From: Lachnospiraceae bacterium
GTDB lineage: Bacteria > Bacillota_A > Clostridia > Lachnospirales > Lachnospiraceae
Length of the DNA: 6,395 bases
Reading direction: 5' to 3'
NCBI GenBank assembly: GCA_017632755.1
Contig: JAGBQU010000291.1
Coordinates: forward strand, 1 to 6,395
A program made the translations under genes and the position numbers. Positions 1 to 5,411 of the stretch are shown here, piece after piece (the first letter of the stretch is position 1; every line of letters starts with the position of its first letter). Under the pieces are notes generated by a model. The model worked only from the letters and a program-made list of their open reading frames with translations. It was not told where the DNA came from and ran no database searches.

Positions 1-658
1 CCGGCTTAAGCTTTACGACCACAATGGAGGCATCAGGCGCAGCTCCCCGAAACTCCGGATCAGTGTTTAAAACGGAACCTGCTGCCACGCTCGCCATCTT
101 GGTTCCATGCCCGATCTCGTCTCTGGACGGCACATAATCGTACGGTCTTCCCTGTGAAAGAGCCTCATTGATCTGCTCATTCGTGTATTCCGTTCCGTAA
201 AAAAAACCATCCGGAGGCGTTCCCGTCTGAATCGTCTGATCCCAGATGGCAAGGATCCGGCTTGTTCCGTCCTCTCGGCGAAACACATCCCGATCGTACC
301 GAATCCCCGTATCGATAAATGCGATCGTTACACCTCTTCCGGTGAGTGATAGCGGCGGATTGCCTGCCTCTATGATCCCCGAGGTGATCAGCGGCTGCAG
401 ATTGAAATCCGGCAGCTCCTCCCCAAACTGCGCCTGAGATATGTCCATCAGGCCATAACACTTCGGTATCGCCTCATAATCGGCGGACAGATCATAGCTG
501 TTGATATCACGCACGCTTCCGTAGACCAGATACAGATCCTCATCGATCTCCTGATAACAAAAATCCGCTCCCTCGAGTCGACCATAGCTGTTCATCACAT
601 CGTAATCCACGATCAGATCCAGATAGTCCTCGGAAAGTATCCTCTCCCTGCAATCCAT
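1..658 (-). CDS. S8 subtilisin-like serine peptidase, Csp-like (3' part beyond window)
   Basis: This is the N-terminal 219 residues of a subtilase; the gene runs off the low-coordinate edge. Two catalytic landmarks are visible: Asp116 in the motif AFIDTGI (residues 113-119) and His184 in GHGT (183-186), followed by the usual small-residue helix MASVAAG. The serine (GTS motif) would lie outside the window. Residues 1-105 precede the catalytic core, contain no hydrophobic signal peptide, and look like the N-terminal region of clostridial Csp-type S8 peptidases, so the protein is probably cytoplasmic or spore-associated rather than exported. Csp proteases activate the spore cortex hydrolase SleC in some clostridia, but Lachnospiraceae carry many S8 relatives of unknown role, so that function is not assigned. 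The ATG at 656-658 is preceded by GGGAGG at 665-670 with a 6-nt spacer, which supports this start. The family is commonly well over 500 residues long. Confidence 0.9.
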   Translation of the reverse strand, partial: MDCRERILSEDYLDLIVDYDVMNSYGRLEGADFCYQEIDEDLYLVYGSVRDINSYDLSADYEAIPKCYGLMDISQAQFGEELPDFNLQPLITSGIIEAGNPPLSLTGRGVTIAFIDTGIRYDRDVFRREDGTSRILAIWDQTIQTGTPPDGFFYGTEYTNEQINEALSQGRPYDYVPSRDEIGHGTKMASVAAGSVLNTDPEFRGAAPDASIVVVKLKP

Positions 659-705
659 AGAACGCCTCCCAGTTTATCCCTTCTTCCATTTCCGGGATGA
701 AAACC

Positions 706-1008
706 TCATTCTATACTATGCAAATGCCGGGCACGATGTGCGCCCGGCTTATCATAGGCGCTCATATCGATAAATATCGTATTGGGATTTCCTTCCCGTA
801 TCTCCTTCATCGCCTCGATCCCGTTGATACCGGGCATCTGAATATCCATAAAGATAATATCCGGTCGGAAGGTCTCCGCCAGTTCGATCAAACTCCGACC
901 GGTCTTGACTGATTCAATCACACAGCTGTTAGCAAAATGTCTGTTTATAATAAACGTAAGGGCATCGATTACGATGCCCTCATCATCTCCAAGCATACTC
1001 TTGTACAC
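706..1008 (-). pseudogene. Truncated response-regulator receiver domain (remnant)
   Basis: A 100-codon frame resembles the first two thirds of a CheY-like receiver domain, of the kind found at the N-terminus of AraC-type two-component regulators. It shows the acidic pair Asp8-Asp9, the phosphoacceptor Asp55 in FMDIQMPG, the GIEAMKEIR helix and the Ser of MSAYDK (82-87). Similarity stops abruptly at residue 87; the remaining 13 residues are unrelated and end at TGA. The conserved Lys, the last strand and helix, and the whole DNA-binding output domain are absent, and nothing in the following 47 bases supplies them. Two core positions are also odd: Gly7 where a Val or Ile normally precedes the acidic pair, and Asp81 in the hydrophobic fourth strand. 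A GTG start at 1006-1008 with GGGAG upstream gives the natural N-terminus; an ATG at 1059 in frame would add 17 residues with no family character. Most likely a non-functional fragment, though it could still be translated. Confidence 0.72.
726..748 (-). terminator. GC-rich hairpin at end of the response-regulator remnant
   Basis: The arms GCCGGGC (726-732) and GCCCGGC (742-748) pair perfectly. On the minus-strand transcript the stem extends by a G-U and a C-G pair to 9 bp with a 5-nt loop. It begins exactly where the receiver-domain similarity ends. Only a short ATTTG follows instead of a real U-run, so it may be a weak terminator, a junction scar or an RNA-stabilising hairpin. Confidence 0.35.
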
Positions 1009-1019
1009 ATTTCGCTCCC

Positions 1020-1061
1020 GTCTGTCCACAGACAGCCGTGCAACGCCGACGGCTAACACGG
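1020..1061 (-). repeat. Two back-to-back inverted repeats in the gap after the glycosyltransferase
   Basis: The 54-nt gap between the glycosyltransferase stop and the remnant's start holds two hairpin-forming units. The first in transcript order has CCGTG/CACGG outer arms (1036-1040 and 1057-1061) with an inner GCCG/CGGC pair. The second is GTCTGT-CC-ACAGAC (1020-1033), a near-perfect palindrome. No U-run follows either, so neither is a convincing intrinsic terminator. Their position beside a truncated gene fits either an old recombination junction or a processing site. Confidence 0.4.
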
Positions 1062-1062
1062 T

Positions 1063-1755
1063 TTATTTCCTGTATTTCCAGATACAATAGATGGCACGGA
1101 TCCCATCTTTTACACCGATCTTCTGCCCTTCCTCCATCGTGCGCGGATAATAACTGATCGGCGTCTCCATGATCCGGATCTTCTTTGCAGAGATCTTTGC
1201 CGTGATCTCCGGCTCAAATCCGAAACGTTTCTCTTCTATATCAATGCTCTGGATGACCTCACGCCGAAACGCCTTATAACAGGACTCCATATCTGTCAGA
1301 TGCTGATGCGTGAACAGATTGGACAATCCGGTCAGGAATCTGTTGGCAAGGCGGTTGGAGAGGTATCCTTTCTTTTGTTTGTTCAAAAAACGCGATCCGT
1401 ACGCAACCGATGTACTTCCGTTTAGGATCGGCGCGATCACCTTCGAATACTCCATCGGGTCATACTCAAGATCCGCATCCTGTATGATGACAATGTCTCC
1501 CGTTGCATGTTCGAATCCCGTCTTAAGTGCCGCCCCTTTTCCCCCGTTCACCTCGTGATAGATTACTTTGCTGACAAGAGGAGCAACAGAGGTCTTTAAG
1601 ATCTCTCTCGTGCCGTCCGTGGACATGTCATCCACAATGATGATCTCCTTATCGCTGATCGGGACTTCGCGCACCTTCTCAACGATTTTTATGATATTGT
1701 CACTCTCGTTGTAACAGGGAATGACAATACTGAGTTTCAATTGATCCTGATTCAT
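1063..1755 (-). CDS. Family 2 glycosyltransferase, DPM1/polyprenyl-phosphate glycosyltransferase-like
   Basis: A complete 230-residue GT-A fold glycosyltransferase of the GT2 family, most like the DPM1-type group that moves a sugar from a nucleotide donor to a polyprenyl phosphate or a related acceptor. Motifs in order: the N-terminal strand IVIPCYNE (10-17), the nucleotide-binding VDDMSTDGT (41-49), NGGKGAAL (70-77), the metal-binding DAD at 93-95 within QDADLEYDP, DMESCYK (155-161) and FGFEPEI (178-184), which includes the region expected to hold the catalytic base. There is no membrane segment, unlike GtrB-type relatives with two C-terminal helices, so it should be soluble or peripheral. 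The ATG at 1753-1755 has GGGAG at 1763-1767 with a 7-nt spacer. It starts 20 nt after the ClpX-like stop codon, so the two are almost certainly cotranscribed. Donor and acceptor cannot be read from the sequence; a role in a cell-surface polysaccharide or lipid-linked sugar is inference. Confidence 0.92.
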   Translation of the reverse strand: MNQDQLKLSIVIPCYNESDNIIKIVEKVREVPISDKEIIIVDDMSTDGTREILKTSVAPLVSKVIYHEVNGGKGAALKTGFEHATGDIVIIQDADLEYDPMEYSKVIAPILNGSTSVAYGSRFLNKQKKGYLSNRLANRFLTGLSNLFTHQHLTDMESCYKAFRREVIQSIDIEEKRFGFEPEITAKISAKKIRIMETPISYYPRTMEEGQKIGVKDGIRAIYCIWKYRK

Positions 1756-1775
1756 AAGAATTCTCCCACACCGTT

Positions 1776-3572
1776 TTATGCAAAATCTTCCGCCCCGCGG
1801 ATATCGATGATCGGTCCGCCGGTACCCTCGATATAATCCTTTGTGATCGTTACCCTTCCGATATTCTTATCCTTCGGGATCTCGTACATGATATCGAGCA
1901 TGATGTCCTCAATGATGGCTCGAAGCGCTCTCGCTCCCGTATCCTTTTCCATCGCCTTGCATGCAATGGAATCAAGCGCCTCATCATCAAAGACCAGCTT
2001 GACCTCGTCAAGCTCAAGCAGCTTCTCATACTGCTTGATGATCGCATTTTTGGGCTCTTTTAATATTTTGATATACATCTCTTTGGTCAGCGCCTGGAGC
2101 GCGTAGATGATGGGAAGTCTTCCGATAAACTCCGGTATCATTCCGAATTTTTTCAGATCCTCCACCGTCACCTTCTTTAGGATATCCTTATCCTTATCGT
2201 ATTTATCCCTCAAATCGGCCTGATAGCCGATAGAACTCTTCTTGTTGAGTCTCTCCTTGATGATGTCCTCGAGATCAGGGAACGCACCGCCACAGATAAA
2301 AAGAATATTGCGCGTATTGATCGTCGTGAGCGGAACCATCGCATTTTTGCTGTTTGCGCCCACCGGAACCTCCACATCAGCTCCCTCGAGAAGCTTGAGC
2401 ATACCCTGTTGCACGGATTCACCCGAAACGTCTCTGGATGTAGTGTTTTTCTTTTTTGCGATCTTGTCGATCTCATCGATAAAGATGATACCCGTCTGTG
2501 CGCGCTCCACATCGTTATCTGCCGCCGCCAGAAGCTTGGATACAACGCTCTCGATATCATCGCCTATGTACCCCGCTTCGGTTAATGACGTGGCATCTGC
2601 GATCGCAAGAGGCACGTCGAGGATCCGTGCGAGCGTCTTGACCAGATACGTCTTTCCGCAGCCGGTGGGACCGATCATCAGCATATTGGATTTTTCGATC
2701 TCGATCTCATCCATCGTACCGGTCGACACACGTTTGTAGTGATTGTAAACCGCAACGGAAATGACTTTTTTAGCATGCTCCTGCCCGATGATATACTCGT
2801 CCAGCTTGGCTTTGATCTCGTGTGGAGCCTTCAGCTGCTTAAAATCGAGAACGGGCTTTGCGCTTTTCTTCTTTTTCCTTGGCTTCTGCTTGTTCGGGAT
2901 CCCACCATCCCCCTGCAAATCCGAGATGTTTACAAAACTGACATTGGGGAACTGACTCCGCAATTTTTCGAGATCAAAGGGCTGATCCTTATCATCCGTA
3001 GACCCCATGTTCGGAATGTTCATCTGGAACGAGTGGAACATATTGGGATCGAGCATACCCTGATAATCAAACTGGCTGACTGCATCCATCGTCTTGTGCA
3101 TGCAGTCATTGCATACAAAAATGCCGATGGGCAGACGGAACTGCTTTCCTGACTTACTCTCCGGTCTCCGGCATACAAAGCAAACGCTTTCGTACTCGTC
3201 GTCCTCGCCCTCATCCGTCTGCGTTTCTCCCTCGTCTTCGTCCTCTGCCGCTTCCTCGTAGTCATCCTCTTCGTAATCATCTGCCGAAGACTCTTCATAT
3301 CCATACATATCGGCATCTTCCTCATCGAAGTTTTCATCAAAGTTCTCGTCGAACTCCTCTTCCTCTGCCGGATCGACAAGTTCCGTATCGAACTCCTCTT
3401 CAAAGTCATCCTCCGATACGGCAAACTCCTCTCCATCCTGGTTTTTGTGTCTGGCTTTTCTTCTCTCTTCGAAGGATTTCTGCTCGCCGCCTTCCTCAAA
3501 ATCCTCCTCAAAGTTCACATCGGTCTCCTCGTCGAAGAAAACTTCATCCGTCTCATCAAAATGATCTCGCAT
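1776..3572 (-). CDS. clpX: Divergent ClpX-like AAA+ unfoldase with acidic N-terminal extension
   Basis: A 598-residue AAA+ ATPase, clearly ClpX-related but about 175 residues longer than the usual 420 or so. Residues 1-129 are an acidic tail (65 Asp/Glu). A four-cysteine zinc finger follows (Cys131, Cys134, Cys154, Cys157), then a long linker ending in the basic run KPRKKKKSAK (230-239). The AAA+ core has IIGQEHAKK, Walker A GPTGCGKT (301-308), pore loop GYIG (334-337), Walker B IIFIDEID (362-369), RDVSGESVQQ, the arginine-finger region PEFIGRLP (480-487) and sensor 2 GAR (546-548), so it should be an active ATPase ring. The RKH substrate loop reads SKN (408-410), and the ClpP-docking IGF reads IGY (448-450). 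AAGGAG lies 6 nt before the ATG at 3572; an in-frame GTG at 3575 is only 3 nt from it and is less likely. The neighbours are htrA upstream and a glycosyltransferase downstream, not clpP, tig or lon, so it is probably a second ClpX-type protein. The gene symbol denotes family, not proven orthology. Confidence 0.9.
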   Translation of the reverse strand: MRDHFDETDEVFFDEETDVNFEEDFEEGGEQKSFEERRKARHKNQDGEEFAVSEDDFEEEFDTELVDPAEEEEFDENFDENFDEEDADMYGYEESSADDYEEDDYEEAAEDEDEGETQTDEGEDDEYESVCFVCRRPESKSGKQFRLPIGIFVCNDCMHKTMDAVSQFDYQGMLDPNMFHSFQMNIPNMGSTDDKDQPFDLEKLRSQFPNVSFVNISDLQGDGGIPNKQKPRKKKKSAKPVLDFKQLKAPHEIKAKLDEYIIGQEHAKKVISVAVYNHYKRVSTGTMDEIEIEKSNMLMIGPTGCGKTYLVKTLARILDVPLAIADATSLTEAGYIGDDIESVVSKLLAAADNDVERAQTGIIFIDEIDKIAKKKNTTSRDVSGESVQQGMLKLLEGADVEVPVGANSKNAMVPLTTINTRNILFICGGAFPDLEDIIKERLNKKSSIGYQADLRDKYDKDKDILKKVTVEDLKKFGMIPEFIGRLPIIYALQALTKEMYIKILKEPKNAIIKQYEKLLELDEVKLVFDDEALDSIACKAMEKDTGARALRAIIEDIMLDIMYEIPKDKNIGRVTITKDYIEGTGGPIIDIRGAEDFA

Positions 3573-3602
3573 CACATTCTCCTTTTTCCCAAAAGCGGTT
3601 TA

Positions 3603-3639
3603 AGCCAGGTGTGAAATGCAGGGCATTTCACACCTGGCT
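3603..3639 (-). terminator. Perfect 17-bp hairpin between htrA and the ClpX-like gene
   Basis: The arms 3603-3619 and 3623-3639 are exact reverse complements around a 3-nt loop, starting 11 nt after the htrA stop codon. The stem base is GC-rich and the tip AT-rich. On the minus strand the hairpin is followed by TTAAACCGCTTTT, which is a poor U-run, so termination may be partial and allow readthrough into the ClpX-like gene. It could instead stabilise or separate the htrA mRNA. Confidence 0.5.
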
Positions 3640-3650
3640 GTCAACAGACT

Positions 3651-5288
3651 TTATGAGTCCGTTTTCCCACCCAGGGTAACTGTTATCGTTTTTTTCTGAT
3701 ATCCGCTCGGGCTTCCCTGCATGATCACAAGATCCACAGTTGTACCCTTTTTATAATACTCCAGTAAAGACTTGAGTTCCTCTAATGTCTTTACTTTTTC
3801 TCCGTCAAACTCCACCAGAATGTCGCCCTTTGTAAGACCGGCATTTGCTGCGGCGGTGTTCTCATAAACCTGTGCAATGTAGATCCCTTCCGGAAGTCCA
3901 TAGGTCTGCTGCACATCCGTTGTGACATTGATGCCGTTTATTCCGAGAAAAGCCTTCTGGTTCTCGTCCACACGCACCCTTGTCTGCTTTGTCATAAGTT
4001 CCTCTATGATCGGCTTGGCCGTCGAGATCGGGATCGCATAGCCCATACCTTCTACGGCATTTCCGGCTATCTTATTGGAGTTGATCCCCACAACCTCTCC
4101 CTTGATATTGATCAGGGCGCCTCCGGAATTTCCGGGGTTGATCGCCGCATCTGTCTGGATCAGATAGTTGGTTGTCTCGTTCTGCGTATATTCACGATCC
4201 ACCGCACTGATCACGCCTGTAGTCACGGACTGCCCGTATCCAAGCGCATTTCCGATCGCGATCGCAGGTTCACCCACCTTGAGCGCACCGGAATCTCCGA
4301 GATTTGCGATCTTGATCTTGGTAAAAGTTTCATCCTTAATGCTCTCAAGCGAAACCGCGATAACCGCCAGATCCACATCGGACTCCGTTCCCTTGATCTG
4401 CGCCTCGACCGTCTCACCGTCTATAAACTGCACGGAAAGGGACGTCGCATCCGCAACCACGTGATAGTTGGTCGCGATGAGCAGCTCCTTCTCGTTCTTT
4501 CCGACGATGATACCGGAACCGCTTCCCTCCTGCTCTCTCTCCTGTGGAACGCCAAATCCGAAGTATCCGCCAAACGGATCATATTCCTCCACCTTATAAA
4601 GTCCCGTGATCGATACCACCGACGGCATGACCTCATCCACAACAGCCGTGACATTCGTCACAACAGCCGTCTTGGAGCCGGTATCCACCATCCTGCTCTG
4701 CTCGATCTGCTCTGCCTTCTGAACACCTGTAAGCTCTATTTCCGTTTCCGTGTTCTTTAGCTGCACCGGCGACAGATAGAGAATGCCAACCATCACAAGC
4801 CCGGCGACTGCACCGAAGATCACGCCGCTACCGGCCAGACGGAGTACTTTCTTTCCCCAGCCCTTGTTCGTCCTTTTTCTCTTTTTATCCGGCATGGGCG
4901 CATCCGCGTGTGCATAGGGTGCATTCGGATAAGAGGAATGCACTTCCGCATGCTGATATGCACTGCCGTGGTAAGCAGGTTGGTCATTCGCATTTTCGTG
5001 GTTTGTATACTGCGACCCTGCATTCGAATACGACGTACTTTGATAATTCGGGATCCTGTATTCCGATCCTGCATTTGTATAATCAGCTTTCGGATGACCG
5101 TCCAAAACCACTCGCTCCGGAGATGCGTCTGTTGCGCCGGGCACTGTTGCAGTACTCTGCTCCGTCTTCTGTTCCTGCGGTTCTCCGTAATAGTGACTGT
5201 AATCATTAAAATGATCGGACGGGATCTGTCTTGGTGAATCGGATCCGAAATTTACATCATTGGGATATTGATTTTCATGTTCAAACAT
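3651..5288 (-). CDS. htrA: HtrA/DegP-type membrane-anchored serine protease with PDZ domain
   Basis: A complete 545-residue envelope quality-control protease that degrades misfolded proteins outside the membrane. Residues 1-133 are a hydrophilic Tyr/Asn/His/Ser-rich region; a basic stretch (DKKRKRTNKGWGKK, 134-147) precedes one transmembrane helix at about 151-173, giving N-in topology with the protease outside. The trypsin-like domain shows His276 in TNYHVV, Asp306 in DVDLAV and Ser388 in GNSGG, the full triad. One PDZ domain covers about 440-540, including GLPEGIYIAQV and AGLTKGDILVEFDG. The cytoplasmic part is much longer than in typical Gram-positive HtrA and holds the repeats YTNAGSEY (70-77) and YSNAGSQY (87-94). 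The start ATG at 5286-5288 has GAGAGG upstream with an 8-nt spacer. A promoter and inverted repeat lie just before it and a strong hairpin follows. In Bacillus subtilis htrA genes are induced by the CssRS stress system; whether that applies here cannot be seen. Confidence 0.95.
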   Translation of the reverse strand: MFEHENQYPNDVNFGSDSPRQIPSDHFNDYSHYYGEPQEQKTEQSTATVPGATDASPERVVLDGHPKADYTNAGSEYRIPNYQSTSYSNAGSQYTNHENANDQPAYHGSAYQHAEVHSSYPNAPYAHADAPMPDKKRKRTNKGWGKKVLRLAGSGVIFGAVAGLVMVGILYLSPVQLKNTETEIELTGVQKAEQIEQSRMVDTGSKTAVVTNVTAVVDEVMPSVVSITGLYKVEEYDPFGGYFGFGVPQEREQEGSGSGIIVGKNEKELLIATNYHVVADATSLSVQFIDGETVEAQIKGTESDVDLAVIAVSLESIKDETFTKIKIANLGDSGALKVGEPAIAIGNALGYGQSVTTGVISAVDREYTQNETTNYLIQTDAAINPGNSGGALINIKGEVVGINSNKIAGNAVEGMGYAIPISTAKPIIEELMTKQTRVRVDENQKAFLGINGINVTTDVQQTYGLPEGIYIAQVYENTAAANAGLTKGDILVEFDGEKVKTLEELKSLLEYYKKGTTVDLVIMQGSPSGYQKKTITVTLGGKTDS

Positions 5289-5306
5289 AATTGCGACCTC
5301 TCTTTC

Positions 5307-5378
5307 ATCACATATTTTCTTGTGTTGATAGCGTCAGTATAGGTTGGGATTGTGTCTTTTCTGTGAAGAATATGTGAT
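5307..5378. repeat. Widely spaced inverted repeat flanking the htrA promoter region
   Basis: ATCACATATT at 5307-5316 and its exact reverse complement AATATGTGAT at 5369-5378 are 52 bp apart. The arms lie on either side of the candidate -10 element, with one arm close to the htrA ribosome binding site. A related imperfect repeat (TTCATCACA against TGTGTTGAT, about 5304-5328) overlaps the downstream arm. The layout suits a regulator binding two half-sites or a looped operator, but the arms are AT-rich and short enough that chance cannot be excluded. Confidence 0.4.
5336..5367 (-). promoter_or_regulatory. htrA: Candidate htrA promoter
   Basis: On the minus strand TATACT at 5336-5341 matches the -10 consensus in five of six bases. 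The nearest -35-like hexamer is TTCACA (5362-5367), but the spacer is 20 bp, longer than the usual 16-18, and the hexamer at 17 bp (ACAGAA) is not -35-like. A transcript starting about 7 bases downstream of the -10 would have a leader of roughly 40 nt before the htrA start codon. The poor -35 fits a promoter that needs an activator, which is common for stress-induced htrA genes. Confidence 0.4.
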
Positions 5379-5411
5379 AAAAAAATGATATCGAGTCTGC
5401 GCACTCTTATC
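5379..5411 (-). terminator. Probable intrinsic terminator of the rhamnosyltransferase gene
   Basis: On the minus strand a hairpin overlaps the stop codon: GATA (5408-5411) pairs with TATC (5387-5390), then a small internal loop, then GAGT (5403-5406) with ACTC (5393-5396) around a 6-nt loop. It is followed after one base by seven uninterrupted T residues (5379-5385). The stem is short and interrupted but the U-run is good, so htrA likely starts its own transcript. Confidence 0.5.

Noticed and set aside
2242..2739. 165-codon open frame on the plus strand antisense to the ClpX-like gene
   Set aside because: It is fully inside a conserved AAA+ coding region, has a Ser/Ile-rich low-information translation without family motifs, and is best explained as a shadow of the minus-strand codon pattern.
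2739..3152. 137-codon plus-strand frame opposite the ClpX-like linker
   Set aside because: No recognisable domain, and it overlaps the zinc finger and linker of the real gene in antisense.
3186..3572. Acidic stretch as a frameshift or sequencing artefact of a GA-rich repeat
   Set aside because: The frame stays open without stops into the zinc finger, codons for Asp and Glu vary instead of repeating, and a good ribosome binding site precedes the start.
3616..3644. Possible promoter for the ClpX-like gene: TTGACA at 3639-3644
   Set aside because: The -35 is perfect, but at 16-18 bp spacing the best -10 (TGCATT) matches only three of six bases and lies inside the hairpin stem.
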